Positions 30,056-38,371 of a stretch of DNA of 64,000 nt are shown here, piece after piece. Source of the stretch: Sulfuricella sp. GTDB taxonomy: Bacteria > Pseudomonadota > Gammaproteobacteria > Burkholderiales > Sulfuricellaceae. The stretch lies in assembly GCA_028713975.1 (NCBI GenBank), contig JAQTNE010000003.1:124001-188000 (forward strand), written 5' to 3'. The position numbers and the translations under genes were made by a program. The notes below the pieces were generated by a model. The model did no database searches and was not told the origin of the DNA. It saw only the letters and a list, made by a program, of their open reading frames with translations. Position 1 is the stretch's first letter, and every line of letters starts with the position of its first letter.

Positions 30056-30403
30056 ATGGAAGAAATTCATTACAAGCTGCTCAAGGCGTTGCAAGCCAAT
30101 CCCGATCTTAGCCAGCGAGAACTGGCTTGTGCTATTGGCGTTAGTCTCGGCAAGGTCAATTTCTGCCTGCGTGCGCTGATCGAGAAAGGCTGGGTCAAGG
30201 CCGCTAATTTTCGCCGCAGCACAAACAAAGTGGCCTACGCTTATTTGCTTACGCCGAGTGGCATCGAAGAAAAAACCCGGGCTACAGCGCATTTTCTCAG
30301 GCGCAAGATTGCGGAATATGAAGTGCTTGAGAAGGAAATTGAGCAATTGCGGAACGAAATTAAAAAAGGTCGAATATCGGTAGATGTGCCAGTTGAGGTG
30401 TAG
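30056..30403 (+). CDS. EPS-associated MarR-family transcriptional regulator
   Basis: 115 aa winged-helix protein. Helix-turn-helix ..LSQRELACAIGVSLGKVNFCLRALIEKGWVKA.., wing FRRSTNKVAYAYLLTPSGI, then a C-terminal coiled coil (HFLRRKIAEYEVLEKEIEQLRNE). This matches the small EPS-associated MarR family that opens exopolysaccharide loci. It is likely the local regulator of the downstream glycan genes; its ligand and operator are unknown. Confidence 0.88.
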   Translation: MEEIHYKLLKALQANPDLSQRELACAIGVSLGKVNFCLRALIEKGWVKAANFRRSTNKVAYAYLLTPSGIEEKTRATAHFLRRKIAEYEVLEKEIEQLRNEIKKGRISVDVPVEV

Positions 30404-30421
30404 GCGGCAAACTGGGTTGTG

Positions 30422-30571
30422 GGCTACTGGTAGCCGTCTGCGGCGAGGCCGCACAAGGAAATCTGAAGGCGTTTTCGCCCAGGAAGACGGCGGAAATGTG
30501 TAGTTGTACTGTTAGGCAAGATGAACAAAGTAAGTTACAGGGTAAGCCGCGACTTGCGCGCCTCGGGCGCG
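30422..30571 (+). promoter_or_regulatory. Structured leader upstream of the glycan operon
   Basis: The 208-bp gap holds four tight stem-loops: ggctac-tg-gtagcc (30422), tgcggc-gag-gccgca (30439), ggcg-tttt-cgcc (30468) and cgcgcc-tcg-ggcgcg (30557). No protein gene is seen. The CTGGTAGC stretch faintly recalls JUMPstart, but the ops element is absent. It may be a leader for antitermination or RNA-level control. Confidence 0.35.
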
Positions 30572-30611
30572 TATAAATTATTAGGAACGTGCCCGAGTAT
30601 GAGATTGACGG

Positions 30612-31238
30612 ATGTCTCCTGATCCATTAACCGATTCAGCAAGTAAAAATAATCAATTTATGACAACTGACGACGCGATTCACCGCAACATTGCTGAACA
30701 CATTCAGACCATCGAATTAGTTCGTGGATCTTTAATTGGCGCGACCCAAAGGATTGGTCACCTTGTATCTCAGTCTCTTTCCAGTGGCGGTACCCTGTTT
30801 TGGTGCGGTAATGGAGGCAGCGCTGCCGACAGCCAGCACCTGGCTGCGGAGTTGGTCGGGCGGTTTAAAAAAAATCGGCGTCCGTTGCGGTCAGTCGCGC
30901 TGACTACGGACACCTCAGTGCTTACCTGCGTAGCCAACGACTACAGCTACGAAGATATTTTTGCGCGTCAACTGGAGGCTCTAGGTCGGTCGGGAGATGT
31001 ACTATTGGCAATTTCCACCTCGGGCAATAGCGAGAATGTGATACGTGCCATCAAGACAGCAAAGAGCATGGGTATTACAACGATCGCCTGGCTTGGTAAA
31101 GATGGCGGCTCCTGTAAAGACTTGGCTGATCATGCCTTGGTTATCCCTTCTGATTCCACTGCCAGAATTCAGGAGGCCCACATCCTTATCGGCCATATCC
31201 TCTGTGAATTAGTCGAGCAGGAGTTAGGCCTTGCCTAA
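30612..31238 (+). CDS. SIS-domain sugar isomerase, GmhA type
   Basis: 208 aa. The phosphosugar-binding motifs are WCGNGGSAADSQHLAAELVGRFKK, STSGNSENV and ARIQEAHILIGHILCELVEQ. This is the pattern of sedoheptulose-7-phosphate isomerases (GmhA) that make D-glycero-heptose-7-P for LPS or capsule. A second GmhA-like gene lies at 57205. The start is ATG 30612, or ATG 30660 if the first 16 residues are not translated. It is followed by a HAD phosphatase; a related pairing is known in arabinose-5-P isomerase (KdsD)-type routes. Confidence 0.8.
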   Translation: MSPDPLTDSASKNNQFMTTDDAIHRNIAEHIQTIELVRGSLIGATQRIGHLVSQSLSSGGTLFWCGNGGSAADSQHLAAELVGRFKKNRRPLRSVALTTDTSVLTCVANDYSYEDIFARQLEALGRSGDVLLAISTSGNSENVIRAIKTAKSMGITTIAWLGKDGGSCKDLADHALVIPSDSTARIQEAHILIGHILCELVEQELGLA

Positions 31239-31788
31239 ATCCTTCCCAACCTTGGCGGCCATTCATACTGTCGTGTTCGATTTCGACGGTGTATTTACCG
31301 ACAACAAGGTCTGGGTCGATCAGGACGGACGCGAAAGCGTGCGCTGTGATCGTGGAGATGGATTGGCTTTTGATCTCATTCGCACTTTTCAGCGTCGAGG
31401 CCGGCTCACGGCGGAATTTTTTATCCTATCCAAGGAAGCTAACCCGGTGGTGCTGGCGCGAGCCAAAAAGCTCAAGCTGGGTTGCCACCATGGCGTTGGC
31501 GACAAATTGGGCTTTATAGTTGAATATCTTGCCGCCCGTTTGCCTGGCGATGCGGATCCGTTTGCCGGGATGGTGTATCTAGGCAATGACCTCAACGACT
31601 TGCCACTAATGCGCCGCGCCGGTTATGCTGTTGCACCTGCGGATGCTCACCCATTGGTTTGCGATATTGCTCATTTGATAATGCCACAACGGGGCGGCGA
31701 GGGATTTGTCCGCGCATTCATCGAGCGTTTGCTTGGAATAGATCATTTAACTAAGGAAGAAATCGATGAGCTTGTATCTGATCGCTGA
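31231..31788 (+). CDS. KdsC-like HAD phosphatase
   Basis: 185 aa, TTG start with AGGAG seven bases upstream, overlapping the SIS gene by 8 bp. Catalytic D17-x-D19 in VVFDFDGVFTDN, and the C-terminal acidic motif in YLGNDLNDLPLMRRAG. KdsC and NeuA-associated phosphatases of this class dephosphorylate 2-keto-3-deoxy sugar acid phosphates. The neighbouring NeuB-like and CMP-transferase genes suggest such a substrate. The exact one is unknown. Confidence 0.8.
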   Translation: MPKSFPTLAAIHTVVFDFDGVFTDNKVWVDQDGRESVRCDRGDGLAFDLIRTFQRRGRLTAEFFILSKEANPVVLARAKKLKLGCHHGVGDKLGFIVEYLAARLPGDADPFAGMVYLGNDLNDLPLMRRAGYAVAPADAHPLVCDIAHLIMPQRGGEGFVRAFIERLLGIDHLTKEEIDELVSDR

Positions 31789-32605
31789 AATTGGTATTAA
31801 TCATAATGGCAGTCTCGACATTGCCAAACAGCTTATTGACGCGGCTGCGGGGGCGGGTTTTGATGCGGTAAAGTTCCAGAAACGCACCATCGAGAAAGTA
31901 TACACGAAAGAATTACTGGATAGCCCACGCGAAAGCCCATGGGGAACCACCCAGCGCGACCAGAAAATGGGGCTGGAATTCGGTCGTGAGCAGTATCAGG
32001 AGATTGACCGCTACTGCAAGGGAAAGGACATTGCCTGGTCTGCCTCGGCGTGGGATGTGGATGCCCAACATTTTGTCCGTGATTTTAATGTTTCTTTTAA
32101 TAAAGTCGCCTCAGCCATGCTTGGCCATAAGCCACTACTGCGCGAGATTGCATCCGAAGGCAAAAAGGCCTTTATTTCGACCGGTATGGCGTCCCTGGAC
32201 GAGATTGATGAAGTGGTGAATCTATTCCAGCAGGCCAACTGCCCGATTGAACTAATGCATACCAACAGCACCTACCCGATGCGGGAAGAGGATGCCAATT
32301 TGCGCTGTATTCCCATGCTGAAAGCGCGTTATGGTTGTGACGTGGGCTACTCCGGCCATGAAAGTTCGTTGATCAAGGTGTGCGTTACTGCCGTTGCTCT
32401 GGGCGCCACTTCGCTGGAGCGTCACATCACTTTGGATAGAGCTATGTACGGCTCCGACCAAGCTGCATCGATTGAGACACACGCCCTGCATAATTTCGTC
32501 GAAAGTGTGCGTATGGTTCCTAAATTGCTGGGAACGGGTGAAAAGGCGATTGCCGATGTAGAACTGGCTGTGCGCAAGAAATTGCGGGTTGAGGTGGCTG
32601 AGTAA
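31766..32605 (+). CDS. NeuB-family synthase without SAF domain
   Basis: 279 aa. The TIM-barrel catalytic domain is complete: LIAEIGINHNGSLDIAKQLIDAA, FDAVKFQKRTIEKVY, FISTGMASLDEID, MHTNSTYPMREEDANLRCI, VGYSGHESS and LERHITLDRAMYGSDQAAS. It ends at KKLRVEVAE, where sialic-acid synthases (~350 aa) continue into an antifreeze-like SAF domain. It should condense PEP with a sugar to give a 2-keto-3-deoxy acid. It overlaps the phosphatase gene by 23 bp. Confidence 0.85.
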   Translation: MSLYLIAEIGINHNGSLDIAKQLIDAAAGAGFDAVKFQKRTIEKVYTKELLDSPRESPWGTTQRDQKMGLEFGREQYQEIDRYCKGKDIAWSASAWDVDAQHFVRDFNVSFNKVASAMLGHKPLLREIASEGKKAFISTGMASLDEIDEVVNLFQQANCPIELMHTNSTYPMREEDANLRCIPMLKARYGCDVGYSGHESSLIKVCVTAVALGATSLERHITLDRAMYGSDQAASIETHALHNFVESVRMVPKLLGTGEKAIADVELAVRKKLRVEVAE

Positions 32606-32619
32606 ATAGACGGGAAAGT

Positions 32620-33366
32620 ATGAATAAGCGCGTTGTTCTCATCATTCAGGCTCGCATGGGCTCCACCCGGCTACCAGGCAAGTCCATGATGGACTTGGCT
32701 GGGGCGCCCTTGGTCGGACGTATTTTGGAGCGAGTAAAGCGCTGCCAGCGCATTGATGAGATAGTTTTGGCCATCCCCGATATATCCAAAGACAGCGTTC
32801 TTGGTGATCTGGGTAGGAGTTATGGCGTAACGGTATTCGCGGGCCCTGAAAATGATCTGATCGAGCGTTACTACCAGGCGGCCTTGGCGAGCGATGCCGA
32901 AGTGGTGGGGCGCCTGCCGGCAGACAATGCCACTCCCGAGCCGGCAGAAATTGACCGGATCGTCGATCACCACCTATCGCTGGGGCGCCGGGGGTTTTCC
33001 TCGAATCTATCGGTTATTAATGATTCCGGCTACCCGGACGGGATTGGTGCGGAGATGTTCGATTTTTCTCTGTTGGCTGAAGCACGGGAACGCCATGCGG
33101 ACCCTCGTCAACGTGAACACGTGCATCTGAATTTTTTCGATTACGGCACGCAGCAAGCGGTGGATGAAAACTGGTGCCCTATCAGCACGGTGCCATGTCC
33201 GGCGGAATTCCGCCGGCCCGATCTTGTGCTGGATGTGAATACTCAAGAGCAATATGAGTTCATGCGACAGCTCTACGAAGACCTTTATCCCCGGAATCCG
33301 AATTTCCATATCACCGATATTATTCGCTGGTATGACGAGGTGTATCGCAACCCAAAAACCGTTTAA
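32620..33366 (+). CDS. SpsF/NeuA-type cytidylyltransferase
   Basis: 248 aa nucleotidyltransferase. The N-terminal IIQARMGSTRLPGKSMMDLAG is the nucleotide-binding loop, LERVKRCQRIDEIVLAIP and DLIERYYQAA..VVGRLPADN follow. This family (spore-coat SpsF and acylneuraminate cytidylyltransferases) activates keto acids or sugars, mostly as CMP derivatives. Position after the NeuB-like gene makes the CMP-ulosonate role likely. Unlike true NeuA it is short and has no C-terminal domain. Confidence 0.75.
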   Translation: MNKRVVLIIQARMGSTRLPGKSMMDLAGAPLVGRILERVKRCQRIDEIVLAIPDISKDSVLGDLGRSYGVTVFAGPENDLIERYYQAALASDAEVVGRLPADNATPEPAEIDRIVDHHLSLGRRGFSSNLSVINDSGYPDGIGAEMFDFSLLAEARERHADPRQREHVHLNFFDYGTQQAVDENWCPISTVPCPAEFRRPDLVLDVNTQEQYEFMRQLYEDLYPRNPNFHITDIIRWYDEVYRNPKTV

Positions 33367-33448
33367 GAGTGGCCGAAGTCTATGGGAATGAAAGAACTTC
33401 CGCACAGCCAATTCAGTTGAATGACTCCAAATATAGGAACTATTGCAG

Positions 33449-34435
33449 ATGAAGAATTTAAGTCGTGTGGTTTATTTCAACGGGCAACTGGTACCAGAAT
33501 CCGAGGCGCGGATTTCAATTTATGACTCTGCGCTGATGTTTGGCGACATGGTGTTCGAAATGACTCGCTCTTTCAACAAGAAGCAATTCAAGTTGCGCGA
33601 GCATATAGATCGTCTTTATGCCGGGGTTAAGATCCTGCGTATTCCATTACAGATGACGCCCGAGGAGATGGAACGGGCTTGCTATGAAACGATTGAGGCT
33701 AACGACCACCTTTTTGCCGCCGATGATGAACACCGCCTGATGATTGATGTTTCCCGCGGCCTGCTCGGGATATATCAAGGAATCGAAGGGTTGCACAAAG
33801 GCCCGAATGTGATTATTGCCGACTTTCCCCTGCGTTGGACGGTTGCAAGCATGGGCAAGCTATTTGAAACTGGAATTAACGCGGTGATTACCTCGCAACG
33901 CGCCATACCGGCCGCTTTGCTTGATCCAAAGATCAAGAACAGAAGCCGGATCCATTACCTAATGGCAAATATTGAGGCATCCCAAGCCGAGGGCGACAAC
34001 AACTGGGCGTTACTGCTTGACCCAGATGGCTTCGTTGCGGAAGGAACGGGCGACAATTTTTTCATCATCAAGAACAATCAGATTATCACTCCGGAACCTC
34101 GCAATATCCTGCGTGGGATAAGCCGGGACTACATCTTCGAATTGGCGGAGCAGCTCGGGCTTATGTGTATCGAAAGAAACATCGAGACTTATGACGTAAT
34201 GATGGCCGACGAAGCTTTCATGACGGGAACGCCTTTCTGTATGCTGCCCGTCACCCAACTCAATGGCGTCGACATCGGCGATGGCAAGGTTGGGCCGCTG
34301 TTCAAGCGCCTTCTGGCCCGCTGGAGCGGAAATGTCGGCCTGGATATCGAAGCACAGATCAAGGCCTACTCGGCGGAGATGAGCGGCGCGAAGTCTTCTG
34401 CTCCCAGCCCATATCAGTTTAAGCCGTCAAAATGA
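33449..34435 (+). CDS. Class IV (branched-chain/D-amino acid type) aminotransferase
   Basis: 328 aa PLP enzyme of fold type IV. I chose ATG 33449 over the TTG at 33443. Motifs: VYFNGQLVPESEARISIYDSALMFGDMVFE, LDPKIKNRSRIHYLMANIEA around the PLP lysine, LLDPDGFVAEGTGDNFFIIK and ILRGISRDYIFELAE. Branched-chain or D-alanine aminotransferases look like this; the substrate is not evident. Inside a glycan locus it may supply an amino acid or amino-sugar substituent. ATGA overlap downstream. Confidence 0.8.
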   Translation: MKNLSRVVYFNGQLVPESEARISIYDSALMFGDMVFEMTRSFNKKQFKLREHIDRLYAGVKILRIPLQMTPEEMERACYETIEANDHLFAADDEHRLMIDVSRGLLGIYQGIEGLHKGPNVIIADFPLRWTVASMGKLFETGINAVITSQRAIPAALLDPKIKNRSRIHYLMANIEASQAEGDNNWALLLDPDGFVAEGTGDNFFIIKNNQIITPEPRNILRGISRDYIFELAEQLGLMCIERNIETYDVMMADEAFMTGTPFCMLPVTQLNGVDIGDGKVGPLFKRLLARWSGNVGLDIEAQIKAYSAEMSGAKSSAPSPYQFKPSK

Positions 34436-35295
34436 GCAGTAATATCGGCTTTATGCAAGGGCGGCTCTCGCCGTTGGTCAATGGGAAAATTCAGGCTTTT
34501 CCATGCGATCACTGGCGTCAGGAGTTTCCGCTGGCGGCGAAGAACAGCCTCAAGCTCATGGAATGGACGCTCGATTACGAAGGGCTGCACCAGAATCCGC
34601 TTATGACAAGCGAAGGGCGGGCCGAGATTCGCACGCTTGGCTCAGCGTATGGCTTGGGCATTCCTTCTCTGACGGGGGATTGCTTTATGCAAATGCCCTT
34701 CTACAAGGCGCAGGGGAAACAGCGCGCCGACTTGATCAGCGACCTGATCAACGTGATAAAAGCCTCGGGCGAGATTGGCATTGTTTATGTCGTTGTGCCT
34801 CTGGTGGATAATGGCAGGATAGCTAGCGAAGAAGATGCGCGGTCTCTGATCGAGGGTTTGAATGAGGCGTTGCCAGCAATCGAAGCGGCCGGTGTGAAAA
34901 TTGTATTCGAATCGGATTTCCCCCCGGTAGAGTTGACGCGATTCATGAAAAGTTTCGATTCGGAGCATTTCGGAATCAATTACGACATTGGTAATAGCGC
35001 CGCACTGGGATACAACCCGGTTGAGGAAATTTCCGCATATGGCGCTCGAATTCTCAATGTCCACGTCAAGGATAGAGTGCTTGGGGGTACCACCGTTCCC
35101 TTGGGGCAGGGGAATGCCGATTTCCCCACCGTTTTCAGGGCGCTGGCGGATGCCGGCTATAACGGGAATTACATTTGCCAGACTGCGCGCGCTGCCGATG
35201 GCGATCACGCCGAAGCATTGCGCCGCTACCAGGCGCAAATACAGGCTTGGCTGGCCGATGCCCGTCTGCCGCTAAACAAATCTTTGCCAGCGTGA
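34432..35295 (+). CDS. Xylose-isomerase-like sugar phosphate isomerase/epimerase
   Basis: 287 aa TIM barrel. Metal-ligand regions are GFMQGRLSPL, MEWTLDYEGL, IVFESDFPP, NYDIGNSAALG, NVHVKDRVLGGTTVPLGQGNADF, in the order known from AP-endonuclease-2/hexulose-epimerase folds. It should isomerise or epimerise a sugar or sugar acid. Start overlaps the aminotransferase stop. Substrate not known; context implies the module A sugar. Confidence 0.75.
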   Translation: MSSNIGFMQGRLSPLVNGKIQAFPCDHWRQEFPLAAKNSLKLMEWTLDYEGLHQNPLMTSEGRAEIRTLGSAYGLGIPSLTGDCFMQMPFYKAQGKQRADLISDLINVIKASGEIGIVYVVVPLVDNGRIASEEDARSLIEGLNEALPAIEAAGVKIVFESDFPPVELTRFMKSFDSEHFGINYDIGNSAALGYNPVEEISAYGARILNVHVKDRVLGGTTVPLGQGNADFPTVFRALADAGYNGNYICQTARAADGDHAEALRRYQAQIQAWLADARLPLNKSLPA

Positions 35296-35305
35296 ACCAC
35301 AGTCA

Positions 35306-36064
35306 ATGAATCTGGAGCTTGCCGGCAAAACCGTCCTGATTTCAGGGTCGTCCAAAGGGATAGGCAAGGCGATAGCCGCCGCTTTTTATAAAGAAGGTTG
35401 CAACGTTGTCTTGAATGGCCGCGATGGCGGCCAACTGGAAAGCGTTTTAAATGAATTGGGTGAGCGGGCAAGCATCTTTGCTGCCGATGTCACTCAACCG
35501 GAAGATTGCGCCGCACTGGTGGCGCACGTTATCGAGCGCTGGGGGCGACTGGATATCCTGGTATGCAACGTGGGCAGTGGTTCGTCCGTGCCGCCGGGCA
35601 GCGAAACCCTTGCCGAATGGCGGCGCGTGTTCGACCTCAACCTGTTCAGCGCCACAAATATGGTGGAAGCGGCCGCTGGCGCGCTTGCCGAAACGCAAGG
35701 CAACGCGGTTTGCATCTCCTCGATTTGCGGGCAGCAGGTGATCCCCGGCGCCCCGGTGACATATTCTGCGGCGAAGGCGGCGCTCAACGCCTTTGTGCGG
35801 GGAATCGCCCGCCCCCTTGGCCGCGAAGGCGTGAGGATTAATGCGGTGGCGCCCGGCAATATTCTTTTTGAGGGTTCTGTTTGGCAACGCAAGCTTGCCG
35901 AGGGCGCGATGCTAGTCCAGCAGTTTCTGGAAAAGGACGTCCCGCTGCGCCGGCTCGGCCAGCCCGAGGAAATTGCCGGGCTTGTAGTCTTCCTCGCCTC
36001 GGCACGCGCCGGTTTTTCAACCGGCGGCGTATTCGTCACAGACGGCGGCCAAGTGGTGGGTTAG
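35306..36064 (+). CDS. Short-chain dehydrogenase/reductase
   Basis: 252 aa classical SDR. Cofactor loop ISGSSKGIGKAIA, NNAG-equivalent CNVGSGSS, catalytic serine ISSICGQ and YSAAKAALNAF (Y-x3-K), C-terminal FSTGGVFVTDGGQVVG. NAD(P)-linked oxidation or reduction of a sugar or lipid substrate, probably in module A. It follows the isomerase by 10 bp. Confidence 0.85.
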   Translation: MNLELAGKTVLISGSSKGIGKAIAAAFYKEGCNVVLNGRDGGQLESVLNELGERASIFAADVTQPEDCAALVAHVIERWGRLDILVCNVGSGSSVPPGSETLAEWRRVFDLNLFSATNMVEAAAGALAETQGNAVCISSICGQQVIPGAPVTYSAAKAALNAFVRGIARPLGREGVRINAVAPGNILFEGSVWQRKLAEGAMLVQQFLEKDVPLRRLGQPEEIAGLVVFLASARAGFSTGGVFVTDGGQVVG

Positions 36065-36090
36065 CCCGCCTAAAGTACATAATACTCGCC

Positions 36091-37083
36091 ATGCCGCATC
36101 GTTCCAGGTTCAGACCTGCCCTGAGTTTCCTGCTTCAACTAAGCGTATCTGGCGCCCTGATCTGGATATTGCTCCAGACTACCGACATGACTGACGTGGG
36201 CAGCAAGCTCATGAAATTTTCTTTATGGTCGGTTGTTGTGGCTGTTTTGCTTATTATCCTGCTTACCGTCTTGCATGGATTGCGCTGGAAATTTATCGTC
36301 AGCGCCAGCCGCGGAAAACTGTCCGCTATCGACGCTGTCAAGATCGTGTTCCTGGGTAACTTCTGGAATCAGGTGCTTCCCTCATCGGTGGGAGGGGATG
36401 TGGTTAGAGCATGGGCTGCAAAGCGCGCCGGCCTGGATATGGGCTTGGCAATTACAACGGTTTTACTCGACAGGCTTATCGCTGTCGCATCCTTGATAAT
36501 TGGAATCGCTTTGGGGCTCCCATGGCTTGCCGGGATGATCCAGGGCGCGACAGCACGTGGGTCTATCGTGCTGTTTGTCGGGCTGAGTGTAGGCTGCCTG
36601 TTTTTTCTTTACTTCCTTCAATGTATACCCCGATCATTGCTTCGTTGGAAGGCCATGCGCTTTGTCCAGCGGATTGTCGATTCCACCCAGAGAGTTATTC
36701 GACACCGGCAGGGGAACCTTGCATTTGCGCTATCTCTCGCCATCCATGGCGGGACTGCGCTGGCAGTATTTATTCTCGCAATGGGGCTAAATATTCGTGT
36801 GGGCTTGCTGGACTGTTTGCTGCTCATGCCCCCCGTAATGCTGATAAGCATGTTGCCGATTTCCATTGCCGGATGGGGTTTGCGGGAAAGCGCCATGGTT
36901 ATCGCTCTGGCGATTGTTGGCGTGCCTGCATCGGATGCCCTTGCCATTTCGATCGTTTTTGGGGCTGTGGGCATGTTGGCGAGTTTCCCTGGAGCCGTCG
37001 TTTGGCTGCATGCCAAGAAGCTCACAGTGCCAGAACATGCGCCCTTTTTTCAGGATAAAATATTGCCGACCCAACGTAGGTAG
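36091..37083 (+). CDS. Flippase-like membrane protein (LPG synthase TM/UPF0104 type)
   Basis: 330 aa starting at ATG 36091; the ORF-track upstream 70 residues are out of the SDR frame. At least seven hydrophobic spans are visible (LSFLLQLSVSGALIWILL, WSVVVAVLLIILLTVLHGLRWKFIV...). The N-terminal GNFWNQVLPSSVGGDVVRAW and GLPWLAGMI match the lysylphosphatidylglycerol synthase transmembrane/flippase-like family. Possible lipid-linked glycan transport; not proven. Confidence 0.8.
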   Translation: MPHRSRFRPALSFLLQLSVSGALIWILLQTTDMTDVGSKLMKFSLWSVVVAVLLIILLTVLHGLRWKFIVSASRGKLSAIDAVKIVFLGNFWNQVLPSSVGGDVVRAWAAKRAGLDMGLAITTVLLDRLIAVASLIIGIALGLPWLAGMIQGATARGSIVLFVGLSVGCLFFLYFLQCIPRSLLRWKAMRFVQRIVDSTQRVIRHRQGNLAFALSLAIHGGTALAVFILAMGLNIRVGLLDCLLLMPPVMLISMLPISIAGWGLRESAMVIALAIVGVPASDALAISIVFGAVGMLASFPGAVVWLHAKKLTVPEHAPFFQDKILPTQRR

Positions 37084-37200
37084 GGGTCTCAATAAGTTCC
37101 TGACCGCTTCAATAGATGCCATGCCTTGGCCGACGGTTTTGGCGGGTGCAGCCTGCAAGGCAGTCGAAATCGGCTCAAATTTGATGTAGAATCGAGACAA

Positions 37201-38352
37201 ATGCGCGAAGACTATCTGCCCTTTGGAAAGCCCAACTTCTCGGACAAGGAGATCGAGGCGGTTGCTCGCGTCATGAAATCGGGATGGGTTGGCATGGGTT
37301 CCGAAACCATTGCCTTTGAGCAGGATCTGGTTGCATACGTAAATGCCCCTTATGTTGTTTCCGTCAATTCATGTACGTCGGCATTGTTCCTGTCTCTGCT
37401 GGTTTCAGGGGTGCAGGCTGGCGATGAGGTAATTTGTCCCAGCCTTACCTGGTGCAGCACGGCAAATGCAGCCCTTTACCTGGGGGCAAAGCCCGTATTT
37501 TGCGATGTTGATGCAGATACGCTTTGTGTGACGCCTGAATCAATTTTGTCCAAACTCACGCCAAGGACCAAGGCTGTTGTTGCCGTCCACTTCGGCGGTC
37601 TGGCTATTGATGTTAAAGCCCTGCGCGCTGCGTTGCCTGACCAGGTTGTCATTATCGAGGACGCCGCCCATGCCATTGGCGCAAGGTATCCTGATGGCAG
37701 TCCTGTAGGCTCCTCCGGGAATCTGACCTGCTTCAGCTTCTATGCCAACAAAAATATCTCCACCGGGGAAGGCGGGGCCATCGCGCTGTTTGATCTCGCC
37801 AAAGCATCCCGGCTTCAGTCTCTTCGGCAACACGCATTGCCGCTTGACGCATGGAAGCGCTTTACCCATCCGAAATCGCTGTTGTTGTCCAATCAGCTCG
37901 CCGAGCTCGGTTACAAGATGAACTACACTGACCTTCAGGCCGCAATTGGCCGGGTTCAGCTATCGCGCATAGGCGAGTTCGAAAAAATCAGGCTTGCATT
38001 AGCGCAGCGCTATGTGGAGCGCCTGGAGAGCTTCAAACCCGCTATCAAGTTTCAGGCGGAGTGCGTACACCTCCACCATGCGCGCCATCTGTTTACGATT
38101 CAGCTTCCCGTGAGCGAAATGCGGTTTGACCGTGCGGAAGTGTTGCTGGCGCTGCGCGCAAAAAATATTGGGGCTTCAATTCATTATGCGCCGCTGCATC
38201 TCATGCCTCTGTATGGAGATAACGCCGAATCCGTTTCGCTTCCTGTTACCGAAAATTTGGCCAAGTGCATCATTACGCTCCCGATTGGCGCGAGTATGAG
38301 CATTTCAGATGTGGATTACGTGGTTGACGGTCTCTTGGCAGTAATCCACTGA
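37201..38352 (+). CDS. DegT/DnrJ/EryC1/StrS sugar aminotransferase
   Basis: 383 aa PLP enzyme, start ATG 37201 (LPFGKPNFSDKEIEAV). PLP lysine K184 in SFYANKNISTGEGGAIAL, with GSEGWVGMGSE-like N-terminus and INSCTSALFLSLL. These enzymes aminate 3- or 4-keto nucleotide sugars. Three DegT-type genes are in the window. It is preceded by a 117-bp gap with no gene seen. Confidence 0.9.
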   Translation: MREDYLPFGKPNFSDKEIEAVARVMKSGWVGMGSETIAFEQDLVAYVNAPYVVSVNSCTSALFLSLLVSGVQAGDEVICPSLTWCSTANAALYLGAKPVFCDVDADTLCVTPESILSKLTPRTKAVVAVHFGGLAIDVKALRAALPDQVVIIEDAAHAIGARYPDGSPVGSSGNLTCFSFYANKNISTGEGGAIALFDLAKASRLQSLRQHALPLDAWKRFTHPKSLLLSNQLAELGYKMNYTDLQAAIGRVQLSRIGEFEKIRLALAQRYVERLESFKPAIKFQAECVHLHHARHLFTIQLPVSEMRFDRAEVLLALRAKNIGASIHYAPLHLMPLYGDNAESVSLPVTENLAKCIITLPIGASMSISDVDYVVDGLLAVIH

Positions 38353-38371
38353 ATCGCGGCAAGGAGCTTTA

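Noticed and set aside
30430-30440. JUMPstart/ops element
   Set aside because: Only CTGGTAGC is present; the GGCGGTAGCNT core is missing.
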